This document shows, piece after piece, positions 1-10,739 of a stretch of 64,000 bases of DNA. How positions within the stretch are numbered: position 1 is the first letter of the stretch; the number at the start of each line of letters is the position of its first letter. This DNA is from Plutella xylostella. Lineage: Eukaryota; Arthropoda; Insecta; Lepidoptera; Plutellidae. Location of the stretch: positions 6,522,501-6,586,500 of the forward strand of contig NC_063986.1 of NCBI RefSeq assembly GCF_932276165.1, written 5' to 3'. The translations under genes were made by a program, and so were the position numbers. The notes beneath the pieces are model-generated. The model made no database searches. It worked only from the letters and a program-made list of their open reading frames with translations, and was not told the DNA's origin.

Positions 1-1190
1 AAAGTCATAAAAGGTAATCGTACTTTTTTATAAACAACTTTGACTCTACATACTGTAAAAAAAATATACCACGCAAACCTGGCACCTTATTTAGAAAGAT
101 TGCTCATTTAATGCAGTTTCCAAAATGGTATAAAACGTGCTATTGTTTCAATTAACAAAAAAGTTATTGCTATTTTAGTACAAAACGACCTCGATGTAAA
201 ATTGTTTGAAGGAAATTTATCTGACTGAATTTATTAAGGGTAAGTCATGTTGGAATGAGTAAAAGTAAAATAGGTGGTGTGGCCGGAAGTGGGAAAAGAG
301 ACAACGTTGTCACAGTTAGTAAAAAAACCGCATTTTGAGTATCTTTCTCGAAAAAAGTGGACTATAGCAACTCCACATTCCCCATAAATGTAGCGCATGG
401 TAACGTACATTCCTGAGTAGTGCTAATGTGTGATATTGTACAAGTAAAACGCTTACACATGTACATTGTACACCCACAGTATCCAAAAAAGAGACAGATC
501 AGTTTGTCATTAACATTACCTCTAATTACTTGTTATTTATTTTAAAGAAATTGTTAAACAAAACATAACTCTCAAAATTATGATTATGACCATTAGTGAG
601 TATTATTTTTTGCTGATTATGTACTTAATATAATAATGTGGTGTTATAATTTTGAGAAATAAAAATAAAAGTCAATAAATGTTTTTTTTTAATAAGGTGT
701 AAAAAACGCAAAATATGTTTTATAAGAGTTTGGTAAGTTTTTTCTTAGCTATTTTTGCGTTATCTATGTTGCCACGGCTGACCCTACCACCTATTTTACT
801 TTTAATCATTCCAACATGACTTACCCTTAATAAATTCAGTCAGATAAATTTCCTTCAAACAATTTTACATCGAGGTCGTTTTGTACTAAAATAGCAATAA
901 CTTTTTACCATCACCACCTATTTTACTTTTAATCATTTCAACATGACTTACCCTTAATAAATTCAGTCAGATAAATTTCCTTCAAACAATTTTACATCGA
1001 GGTCGTTTTGTACTAAAATAGCAATAACTTTTTTGTTAATTGAAACAATAGCACGTTTTATACCATTTTGGAAACTGCATTAAATGAGCAATCTTTCTAA
1101 ATAAGGTGCCAGGTTTGCGTGGTATATTTTTTTTACAGTATGTAGAGTCAAAGTTGTTTATAAAAAAGTACGATTACCTTTTATGACTTT
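1..1190. repeat. Long-arm foldback transposable element
   Basis: Bases 1-279 and 912-1190 are inverted copies of each other with only a few mismatches, so the arms are about 279 bp and enclose a loop of about 630 bp. A third, partial copy of the inner arm (783-907) lies directly before the right arm, so the right side carries an internal tandem duplication. The outer right edge is at the sequence TTATGACTTT. The left edge coincides with the window start, so the true left terminus and target-site duplication cannot be seen. There is no coding capacity. This is a non-autonomous foldback or MITE-type element of unassigned superfamily. Confidence 0.8.
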
Positions 1191-1258
1191 GGAAACCGTG
1201 TTTTTTTTAAACATACAGCATTACTCGACATTTTTTTTGACTGCGATCAATAGCAGGG

Positions 1259-1488
1259 CTATACAGGGTGATGCAACACTAAACAAATTCTAACAATATG
1301 GATTTTTGTACCGGCGGCACGCAAAAAACTGATCCAAGGTGTCGATTTTCAGCAAATTTATAAAAGTGTAAATATCTCGAAAATTAACGAGTTTTTACTA
1401 AGGTCATATTGTGATATTCTGGCCTCTCATGAGCTGACCTATCAGCCCTTTAAGGGATGACGTTGACTTTTGGGACACCCTGTATGTA
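1259..1488. repeat. Short-TIR MITE candidate (TACAGGGTG...CACCCTGTA)
   Basis: The block starts TACAGGGTG and ends CACCCTGTA, giving a 9-bp terminal inverted repeat about 230 bp apart with an AT-rich centre. A tiny pair of the same ends occurs at 6987-7013. Superfamily unknown; the short TIR makes this tentative. Confidence 0.35.
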
Positions 1489-1502
1489 CTTACTTACTTT
1501 AC

Positions 1503-1900
1503 TTATTCCCAATCTCCCTCCGCTGGTGAGCAAAGGGCCGAAGTGAAGCGTCGCCATTCTTTACGATCTTGGGCCAGCTCAGAGACATCCGCCCAAGACA
1601 TCCCCGCCTGGCCCATTTCCTTTTTCACAGAGCGCTGCCATGTCTCTCGCGGTCTGCCGAGTCTTCGTTTACCGCCCTCGGCGTGCCATGTCAGCGATTC
1701 CTTTGGGACGTCTTCAGTACGCCTTAGAACGTGTCCTATCCGTCTCCATTTGCGTTCTTTTACGGTTTCTGCTACAGGTTTTTGATGTGTTCTGCGCCAA
1801 AGTTCTTCGTTGGAGACAAAGTCAAACCAACGGATCCCTAGGATATTGCGTAAGCATCTGTTTACGAAAACCTGTAGCTTGCACCTTATGCCCTCTAAAA
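1503..1900 (-). pseudogene. LINE reverse transcriptase, C-terminal fragment
   Basis: The minus strand reads without a stop from about 1900 to a TAA at 1503-1505. It gives the typical C-terminus of RTE-like LINE ORF2: a segment LQVFVNRCLRNILGIRW, then RKWRRIGHVLRR, then GKRRLGRPRETW, then a Trp-rich end around DRKEWRRFTSALCS. The catalytic reverse transcriptase core is absent, so this is a 5'-truncated copy. Related tails are seen at 18420-19055. It lies directly upstream of the carboxylesterase-like gene. Confidence 0.75.
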
Positions 1901-2116
1901 TAACGGTAAACTTACTTACTTATCAGAATCATGTTTTAGTTTAGGGAAGATGACATATTATTCAGGGAACCCGTTATAAAGGACCTACCTAATGTTAAGG
2001 TTAAATAGTTTCATAAATAACTTACCACAGGATGAGCACGGATGATAAAGCTGATAATGACGGGAACCGACGCGACGCGGCGCTGTGGTTGAGCTGGGAG
2101 CGGGTGATACTGCGAC

Positions 2117-5100
2117 ATGTGGGGCGGAGCGGCGTGGTTGTGCCTGGGCGTGCTGTGCGCGGCGAGCGGCGCGGCGCGCGCGGTGGTCGGCGGAGCCCCC
2201 TCCGCGCCGCCCGAGCCCGACGCTGCGGTGGTCTTCGTCCAGCGGAACTCACTCAGTGCTCGCCTCGAGGGCACCCGGGATGACAAAATTGGATATTACA
2301 GCTTTCTTGGGATAAGGTTAGTTATAAACTTTTGTACTTACTTACTTAGGTATAAGTAATATTACTTAATTACTTACTAAGCCTAAAATCATAGTCGCCT
2401 ATCACTATACCTACTTCATTTGAAAGTACTTACTTACATCTATCTATCTATCTATCTATCATGGCTAGCTGATTTTCCGCATTTAGCCTCCAAGGTGGGC
2501 GATAATGCGTGAAATACCTATGGGGTGACTAGCTATTAAGCCACCCAAGCTCACGCCAGAAAGCCAGTAGACGATCTAGGTTGCTCATGACTTCCCGGAG
2601 GGACCCCGGAGATCCGAGGATTTTTGATCGTAGTGTCTCCACGCCTTTGCAATGTAACAAGACATGAGAAGCTGTTTCATCTTCCTCCATGCAACTTCTG
2701 CAAAGAGGAGTGGTGGAGATTTTCATGCGATATAGGTGTTTATTTAACCGGCAGTGGCCTGTTATGGTAGGTACTTATCACGACACGTAAGTTTGCTCTG
2801 TCCAAGCATAATAATTTCCGTGTTAGTTTAGTATTAATTAGTGGTACAAAAGCTTTTGTTTGTTTGCACTCGGCACTGTTACTCCAGAGATTGGTGTGGC
2901 ATTCTGTCGTTCGGGAACGCAACCAAGAGCGAATTTGGTTGAAAGGGATCGGTACTATCGGCTCTGGGCCTATTGGTGCAGTGTCTGATCCCTTTCGTGC
3001 AAGTTCATCAGCAGCGTCGTTCCCCAGCGACCCGCTCTGTGCCCTTTTATCCACTGGAGGGTTATGGTATTGTTTTGTGAGGCAAGCGATTCTAGAGCTG
3101 AGTGACACTCTAGTACTTACTTACATATTTGATTATCACGATGTATTGCGAGGAGTCTAGGTCATAGAATAATAACTAGTACTTACTTACCTAACTAGCG
3201 TTATCTCGGTGAAGGTCTGGACTGGAGGCTTTGAGAGTTTTGAGACTAAAAGTAGGATGGAAGGATCGAGCGGATAGATTCCTATTATTTTCATAAATGG
3301 TAGGTACTTATACTAAACCTTTTATATGGGGATCCCTCGTCTCTGACATCCGATTCAAAACCCTCTACTTGCCGAAAGTCCCGGGTTCGTATCCCATCAC
3401 TGATATGTGTTGTGCTGCTATGTAACAAACATAGCATCTTTTATCAGAAATCATAAACCCGCCTGCCAAGAGTGGAGATTATGCCCTCCAGGGTCCATGT
3501 AGTGCCCTGCAGTGGACTGTATTACTGTATTACAGGTGTTTGTTTTACTTATGCTTTTCATACGTAATGGGAATGGGTTTAAAGTACTTACTGTAGGTTA
3601 TGTATGAAATTACTTACAAGCGTTGACATAATATTAAGATTTTTAAGCACTGAATTGAATTGAAATTTTATTCATGGCAATCTGTCGGGTGTGCCAACAA
3701 TCTGTAGCTGTAGGTATATTTTTTGTATCATAATATACTTACAACAGTATTGTTAAACAGTTATTTCTGATCACTTTCTGATTGAAATCAAAGATCTATG
3801 CCCTCTATGCCTCTATGTCATGATGCCATGTATACATCCTTCATACATCAATCACAAGCACAAGTATAGTGCCACAAACTTATCTGTTCCGGTGAGAGCG
3901 AACTAAATTGGTCCATATAATCTATGTCATGTCAATATGAAATTCATTAGTAAGTAATGAGGTATGGACCAATTTAGTTCGCTCTCACCGGAACAGATAA
4001 GTTTGTGGCACTATACATCACATTGCGCGCATAGTATGCGCTTCGACCATATAATCAAAGAGTATGCGGCCATTCACGAAGATTCTAGAACGTTCGTATT
4101 ACTTTGCTATTATCTTAGTGACTCGCTAAGCCTGTGCGGGCGTAGCCTAGTCATGCGTGGTGCCAAAGTACCCCCTCGTCTCGACCGTTCCTTATTGACT
4201 TTGGGTAAGTACTAGTTATTATTCTGTGCTTGGGGTTTATAACTGCCTCTGTGGTCTAGTGGTAAGTAGAAGCTTCGCTTCACAACCCAGAGGTCCCGGG
4301 TTCGATTCCCGGGTGGGACCATCAATTTGTGTTTCTAAATTGTGGTTCCAAGTTTGATTAGGACATATAAAGCTGATCACCTGATGTCCGAAACAGTGAA
4401 ACGATTCATGCTGTCGGATGGGCATGTACAGCAGTCGGTCCTGCGCCTATATAGCTCTCTCCAGTCTCCAGTCATGTCGGTCAATCCGTCCCATTGGGCT
4501 ATGAGAGTGATAGAACAGAGAGTGCTCCTGTGTACTGTGCACACACTTGGGCACTATAATCCACTCCTGCGTAGATGGCTGATCTAAAATGAGATTGGCC
4601 GCCGTGGTCGAAATTCGGCTAGGGGCCATTATTATTATTCTGTGCGTGGGGTAAGTTTATTTATTTATTTCAAACTTATACTTAACTATCATTATAGGCT
4701 TAACCTAAGGGGCCGTCCATTAATCACGTGAGGCTCAAAAGGGGGGGGAGGGGGTGCTGAAAACCTCACGAAACATCACGAGGGGGGAGGGGGGGGTCTC
4801 GATGGACATCACGTGTATAAATTTTTTGTCAAAAAGCGGTAGGTATTTCTGAACCGAAATTTTAAATGGCGCAAAAATTTGAACGATTTGTAATATGACC
4901 TTGATTGACTATTGCAAATACACATAAATGTTTTTCAATTCAAAACGCTATTTTCGTTATATTTTTTCTAGTCAAAAATAGCCTTTACATAGACTTCCAA
5001 AAAAATACACGTGATCCAGTGGGGGGAGGGGGGGGGGTGTTCCCAAACCTCACCAAATATCACCAGGGGGGAGGGGGGGGTCAAAAAATGAGAAAAACGA

Positions 5101-8100
5101 CCTCACGTGATTAATGGACGGCCCCTAATGCGATAGAAAAGCATAACCAATTAACTTAAATAACATACAGTGTACAACGCTGTTCTTGTGAATGCACTCA
5201 GAGAACATGAAAACAGATCAATGTGTTCCGCTATAGTGTTGAGCGTGTGCAGACTAGTGCAGAGCGCGCGTGAGGGGCGCCCGGCCCAGGACGTGGGGCG
5301 CCGCCAGCAGCCGCGGCCGCCGTCGCTCCACGTACCTTTCCGGGACATTCATACCTATCCTATATCGTAGTTTATTTTCTCTATGACCTATCCTGCTTAA
5401 CACTTCAGAATTGCTCAATTAGCCATTCATAATTTTAAAATTTGCCATTCATAAATATTTTTTTAAAGTTCGAGTTATTATTCTGTGCTTGGGTTGGGGT
5501 ACCTCAAGTTAGGCGCTGAGCAAACCTCCTGCCTGTGCGGACGTAGCCTAGTGATGCGTGGTGCCAAAGTACCCCCTCGTCTCGACCTACTTACGTTCCT
5601 TGCCTTGGGGTACTAGCAGGGGGGGGTCAGTGCCTTAATGGCTGAACTTTTAGTACAAGGTAGCGCCATCTCTTTATATTACTCTTATTACCAAAAAAGA
5701 TGTAAGATGGCGTTATGAACAAGACCATAGAACAATAACAAGACACATAGATAAGTAGTATTTGAATGTCAACATTGTCATGATCTATGGCTATTATGAA
5801 GAAATTGCGTGTCAGTGTCAGTTCAGTTGTCTTACAATGTCTCGCAAATAACATGTTTAATTTTTGTAAATAAAAGCCTATATTCTCGGTATATCGTTAT
5901 TTATAAATTTTATATACAAATAAAAATGATGTGTCAAGAAAAAGCATCTTTATGAGCTAAAAGTGTTTTTATGAAATTCTTGCGACCTAACAGATTCCAT
6001 ATGGATCCAGGTTCCACGTGGTTCCACAGGAACCGAGCTGAAATGGCGGCACTGGCAAAGAGCGTTCGACATCTTCATATCCGCTGAAGATTAAAATACT
6101 ATGTGTACCAAACTGATAAATGTCGTCAAAGATTTGCCTCGCGAGGATAAATGATGCACTATTATCTTGGACGAAATGACTTTATCACCACAAGTGCATT
6201 ATGATGCCGCTAGGGGCAAATTGAAAGGATTTTCTTCTCTTGGGAAACATTAAACTAGCAAAACATGAATTGGTTTTCATGGTGAAAGGAATAAAAAAGG
6301 AATACACACACCCACTCGCATATTATTTTACAAGTGACATGAACAAAACTGAACTGAAACATTGTTATATGCGAGGTAATAAATAATTATATAATAATTT
6401 GTTTTTTATTTATTGTTGCATGTAGGTAGGTACATAAATATGTAGATTGAACTTACATTTAGCTAATAAATGTAATAAGTAACTGTTGTGTGGTGTAACT
6501 ACGTTAAGGCAAATATGTCTTACTAGCGGTTCCCGTGCGCTTCGCTTCGCCTTAAAAAGTTTTGGTCGTGGGAATTCTGGGATAAAAAGTAGCTTATGTT
6601 CTTTCTCAGGGTCTAGACCGTATGTATACCAAATTTCATTTAAATCCGTTCAGTAGTTTTGGCGTGAAAGAGTAACAGACAGACACAGTTACTTTCGCAT
6701 TTATGATATTAGTTAGGATAGTTAGGATTAGGATATCATTATAGATTGAAGTTAATAACTTGTGATAACAATCCTTACTCCTTACTAATATTATAAATGC
6801 GAAAGTAACTGTGTCTGTCTGCCTGTTACTCTTTCACGCCATAACTACTGAACGGATTTGAATGAAATTTGGTATACATACGGTCTAGACCCTGGGAAAA
6901 AACATAGGCTACTTTTTATCCCGGAATTCCCACGGGAAAACTATTTAGGGCGAAGCGAAGCGCGCGGGAACAGCTATATCTATATATACAGGGTGTCCCA
7001 AGGGCACCCTGTATGTATGTACAATGAGGCTGAGAAATAAAAAGACATGACGCTGTTCAGTATGACGTATAGAGTATGACAAAAAACTCCTTGAGATGCC
7101 ACTCTTTTCACAATTATTTATTTTTTCTCTATGGGTACTAGTTATTACTCTGTGCTTGCGGTAAGTTCTAGTTATTATTATGTGGGGTTACGTTACGGTT
7201 GGTAGGTAGGTAGGTCGAGACGAGAAGCTCTATTTTCATACTTAGCTTAGGTACTAGCGGGAATGTAGCGAACACTTACTCTGTATTACCCTGATTACAC
7301 TTACCCCCGGCCGATCCTCGACTAATGAACGGCTAGCAATGGACCGAGTGCTCGGCCGAAAATGTACTGTCGCCATGTGGCAGTGTTGCAATTTGTTTGT
7401 GTTGGTGCAGATACGCGGAGCCGCCGGTGGGGCCGCGGCGCTTCCAGCGGGCGGTGCGGCGGCTGCCGGCGGGCGAGGTGGACGCGCGCCGCCCCTGCCC
7501 CCCCTGCCCGCAGCAGGACCCGCGCCGCCCCGGCCAGCTGCTGGGACAGGAGGACTGCCTGTGTCTCAGCATCTATACGCCAAAAATGCCTGGCTCTGAA
7601 GAAGGTCATTTATACTATTATATCACTTTTACTTAGCCGCCGCCGCCGTCTGCAATATTGAAGTTTTAGAAAAATGGGCCCATATATGGTGTCGGCTTTT
7701 TGTGAACTTTTTCATTTCTCTCGAGTATATATTATATGTATACCTATGTGTATAACGACCTTTGTACTTATATAGCTTATTTTATAACTAACAGGTAGTC
7801 CAGTGATCATCTTTATTCACGGTGGAAACTACCAAACAGGATCCGCTAACGCTTACGGGGTAAGTTTTTTATGTTCCTCCTTACCTAAATCTACTAAGTA
7901 CAGTCCAACTATAAAGTCGTGACATTAAAGAGTGCGATTTTGCAAAGACTATTTATCATTATCAGTTATTTACTTACATTTACATACATTTTAAAAATAA
8001 AATACGGTCTGTAACAATTAGTTAGGATCCACTTCACTACAGTACACTACACTACATCCTTTGGGAGAGACGACTGCCCTCTCATGCCTTGTGCTGTGGG

Positions 8101-10693
8101 TATGGCCGCAAGGCATGTGTTGTCAACCAAATAACGTCCACTGGCCTCTCTACCAAGAATAAGTATACTTATTAAAATTATTTATTTATTCAGGGTCAAC
8201 ACTTGGTGCAGCAAGATACCATCCTGGTGACCCTACAGTACCGACTGGGGTCGTTAGGGTTTTTAAGTACGGGCCAGAAAGATGCAGCAGGAAATGTTGG
8301 CCTCTTTGATATGCAAGCTGCCTACAGCTGGGTAAGAAAATGACCAATAATATATGTTAATCAGTTGTTATCCTTTAATTAAATAGTAAGCCGACCGGGT
8401 ATCAAAAACTCATTCACACTCCACACCACACCATCGATCGATGATCGGTCCAATCATTCCAATGCGATTCGATCCGATCACGCGCTCTATGGAAGTATAC
8501 AGAAATTACAGAATACTTCCATGTTTTTTTAGGTGAATGACTACATAAAGTTTTTCGGCGGCGATCCATCCCGCATAGTGGTGATGGGCCAGGGCTCCGG
8601 CGGCAGCGCGGCGTCGCTGCTGGCGCTATCCCCGCAGGGGCGCGAGGCGCGGGGCGTGGTGGCGCTGTCCGGCGCGCCGCTGTCCCCGGGGGCCGTGCGC
8701 CGCGACCCGCTGCGGCAGGCGAGGGACCTCGCCGCGCGCACGGGCTGCCCGCCCGAGCCGGCTGAACAGCTTGTGGCGTGTCTCCGGGCCCTACCCGTAG
8801 AGAAAATTATTATGGCAAGTCTACACTTTTTTTAACACTAGTACTTACTACAACTTACTTAATAAGTCTGTTTTTGGATTTAGGGGAAGCATTATTATTC
8901 TGATTCTAATATTATGTTTTCCTGATAGAGTTATTGAAAAGTAAGTAAAGTTATAGTTGGTAATTCCTCACATGTTCCCATCTAACTAAGTACCAATCTC
9001 TGCTACAGGCTGATTCGCAGTTAAACACTGAGGGCATGGTAGACACGCAAGCATTCCTCAACGATATCTCGGGGCGGGACGGGGCGGGGGCGCGCGTGGA
9101 GGGGGCGGACGACGAGCGCGGCTTGCCGCCCCTGGTGGAGGCCGCCCCCGCGCGCGCGCTGGCCGAGAAGCGGCAGCGCTGCCCCATGCTCACCGGCGTC
9201 ACGTCCGCTGAGACTTCACGAGCCGTTTATGGTCAGTTTTAGACAACTGTACTTACTCATGCTTTAGTTATACTTATTATTCTTATTAAAAGTTACAAAC
9301 AACCTAAAGCTTATCAGCCTAGACGCAAAAATTAGTCGTCGTAAAACTCGTCGGTAAGTACATACATGTACTTATTGTAATTTGCAGGCAAATACTCCAG
9401 CTTCCTTGGTGACAAACTGACACAAGTGAAGGATTTCGTAAAGAATGAATTGGTGGGCGGTCTCCGCGGGGTGGTGCAGGGCGTGGAGGGCCTGGTGCCT
9501 CTCAAAGCGCTGCAGTCAGCTGTGCCCATACCGCTGGCCGACTACTACCAGGCAATACTAGAGGGCTCCGTGGACTCGGCTAATGGTCTGCTAAAGATAG
9601 CAGAAGCTACAGGTTAGTATCTAATTTACGAGTCATAACTAGTATATAAGTACTATTCAAATGAGGCATTTTGTTCCACAAGCTGCATGCATACCTATGT
9701 AATATATGTACTAGTATATGACATTCTAACAGGTCTCTGATTGATTGTTCTAGCTGATGCACTCTTCAATTTACCAGCCTACAAAAGTGTAGAAGCTTGG
9801 AGCTCGGCAGCACCCGCCTACTTGTACAGCTTCGAACACGTGGGGAACCTAAGCCGAGGTTCCCATTTTTTACCAGGTTCCGCATTGACTGGTCAGTAAC
9901 TAACATAAGTACTTAGTTAATACATTTTAAATTGACACGTATTACCACCTGTAGACTGTATTTTGCCCAAAACCTGGGAATTTTTAATTATACTTACTTA
10001 TTAAGAAAAATATTTTTACAGACGATACTAACGAGGTACATAAGGCAAGTGGGCCTGCGCACGGAGACGAGCTGGCCTACATATTCGAGCCGCTGGACGC
10101 GGGCGGCGCGGCGCTGCCCGGGGCCGTGTCCGACACTGACAGGAGAGTCCGGGACGCCTTTGTAGGGCTCATAGCCAAATTCGCACATAATCTGCAGCCG
10201 ATAGAACAGAAAAATAACTCCAAGGTTACTTCATTTGTCCCATTTTCCGACAAAAACGGTGGACAATATTTGAAGATTAATGATGAAATAAAAGTAGACA
10301 AAAATTTCAGGTGAGACCTTGTTTCAAAATAGAATATACTTAATAATTACTTATAGGCTCTTTGATAGTTGTATACATAGAGACATAATTAATTCGGATA
10401 ATTTATATTTTTGTAGATTTTGCCAAATCGGTTTATGGGGCGGCATGGCGGATAGAGTAACAGGCAGCCTGTGCAAGGATGTTCTGGGGAACTTGTTGAA
10501 GATGCCGGTGAAACTGCCGAAGCTGCCGATGCCCGGGGTGCCCGCGGTGCCCGGGGTGCCCGAGGTGCCCGGGGTGCCCGAGGTGCCCGAGGTGGCGCTG
10601 GTGCCCAAGTTGCCCGGCCTGGGCCTGGGAGGGCAGGGGCAGAAGCAGCCCAAAGTCACCATGAGACCGCTCATATCCCCATTTAGATTTTAA
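2117..10693 (+). CDS. Secreted carboxylesterase-fold protein, probably non-catalytic (glutactin-like)
   Basis: Ten exons join in phase to 676 aa: 2117-2316, 7411-7604, 7795-7859, 8194-8331, 8533-8814, 9009-9231, 9388-9612, 9754-9891, 10022-10310, 10417-10693. A hydrophobic leader (about residues 1-21) predicts secretion. Esterase hallmarks follow in order: GIRYAEPPVG and EDCLCLSIYTP, an oxyanion-loop region HGGN (140-143), GNVGLFDMQAA, the nucleophile-elbow position GQGSGG (218-223), an acid-site Glu (about 361) and HGDEL (His 502). The canonical elbow is GxSxG. Here the Ser position is Gly 220 and the third oxyanion Gly is Asn, so hydrolysis is unlikely. This points to a cholinesterase-like adhesion or matrix protein such as insect glutactin (inference). 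The C-terminus carries GVPxVP repeats (about 624-644). Intron 5 uses a GC donor. Intron 1 (5.1 kb) is full of transposon debris. Confidence 0.88.
2529..3099 (-). pseudogene. LINE ORF2 fragment with RNase H-like C-terminus
   Basis: Two minus-strand frames (3099-2740 and 2726-2529) together resemble the end of an I/R1-type LINE ORF2. There is an RNase H-like segment (GSLGNDAADELARKGS), then a Cys/His segment (PLCRSCMEEDE...HVLLHC). A frame break between about 2726 and 2740 and loss of the upstream polymerase mark it as dead. It lies in intron 1 of the esterase-like gene. Confidence 0.65.
3345..3540 (+). repeat. Degenerate tRNA-like SINE fragment
   Basis: A B-box-like GGGTTCGTATCCC at about 3382 sits in a tRNA-like head. 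It is followed by a generic tail with TTATGCCCTCCAGGG. No target-site duplication was resolved. Tentative. Confidence 0.3.
3869..4015. repeat. Short inverted-repeat element
   Basis: A segment of about 47 bp beginning GTGCCACAAACTTATCTG (about 3869) recurs in reverse complement at about 3964-4012, separated by about 45 bp. It would fold into one hairpin. It has the appearance of a small MITE. Confidence 0.65.
4242..4640 (+). repeat. tRNA-derived SINE, copy 1
   Basis: The tRNA-like head contains an A-box region (TGGTCTAGTGG) and the B box GGTTCGATTCC, followed by a body of about 320 bp ending GGCCGCCG...GAAATTCGGCTAGG and an (ATT)n tail. A second copy with the same head, body and tail lies at 19067-19440. 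This shows it is an interspersed SINE and not a tRNA gene. Confidence 0.75.
4709..5125. repeat. Harbinger-like MITE with TAA target-site duplication
   Basis: Terminal inverted repeats begin GGGGCCGTCCATTAATCACG and end as the reverse complement. The 3-bp TAA at 4706-4708 is repeated at 5126-5128. A TAA/TTA duplication and these ends fit PIF/Harbinger non-autonomous elements. Four long G-runs (about 4740, 4785, 5020 and 5065) lie just inside the ends on this strand. Confidence 0.8.
5169..5331 (+). other. Orphan exon-like GC-rich island
   Basis: A GC-rich open segment in AT-rich intron DNA is bounded by a plausible acceptor (ACATACAG) and donor (CACGTACCT). One plus frame reads through (NALREHENRSMCSAIVLSV...), and the minus strand is also open. 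It has no place in the esterase reading frame. It may be a captured exon, a processed fragment or a nested gene exon. The product is not recognised. Confidence 0.3.
6155..6377 (+). pseudogene. P-element/THAP9-like transposase fragment
   Basis: One frame reads CTIILDEMTLSPQVHYDAAR then GKLKGF. After a frameshift near 6240 it continues as LVFMVKGIKKEY then PLAYYFTS. The DEM..L...YD and GIKKK..PVAYYFT signatures are those of P-element-type transposases, with the DEM aspartate in the catalytic region. The copy is short and frame-broken. It lies in intron 1 of the esterase-like gene. Confidence 0.55.
6521..6735 (+). repeat. Lepidopteran RTE-tail-like interspersed repeat
   Basis: The sequence runs from a TTCCCGTGCGCTTCGCTTCG start through GTATACCAAATTTCAT and GGCGTGAAAGAGTAACAGAC to a TTAGGATTAGGAT tail. 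The same family occurs at 6771-6975 (opposite strand), 35797-35968, 37958-38129 and 53045-53265. The repeated tail suggests a LINE 3' end; assignment to RTE is from general knowledge of moth repeats. Confidence 0.7.
6771..6975 (-). repeat. RTE-tail-like repeat, inverted neighbour
   Basis: This is the reverse complement of the 6521-6735 unit, about 35 bp away. The two copies meet at their TTAGGAT tails and could form a large hairpin in the intron transcript. Confidence 0.7.
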
Positions 10694-10720
10694 CATAAAT
10701 AGCGTAAGTATGTATAACTG

Positions 10721-10726
10721 AATAAA
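10721..10726 (+). terminator. Polyadenylation signal of the esterase-like gene
   Basis: AATAAA lies 27 bp after the TAA stop of the carboxylesterase-like gene, at a fitting distance for its 3' end. Confidence 0.6.
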
Positions 10727-10739
10727 TGTGACGATAAAT

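Noticed and set aside
4242..4322. tRNA gene with B box GGTTCGATTCC (also 19067, 52468, 54830 minus)
   Set aside because: Each is the head of a longer unit. The body after the head repeats elsewhere in the window for the 4242 and 52468 families, and the stems do not form a good cloverleaf, so they are SINEs.
7322..7661. Several overlapping frames on both strands
   Set aside because: GC-rich esterase exon 2 (7411-7604) opens other frames by composition; only one frame fits the gene.
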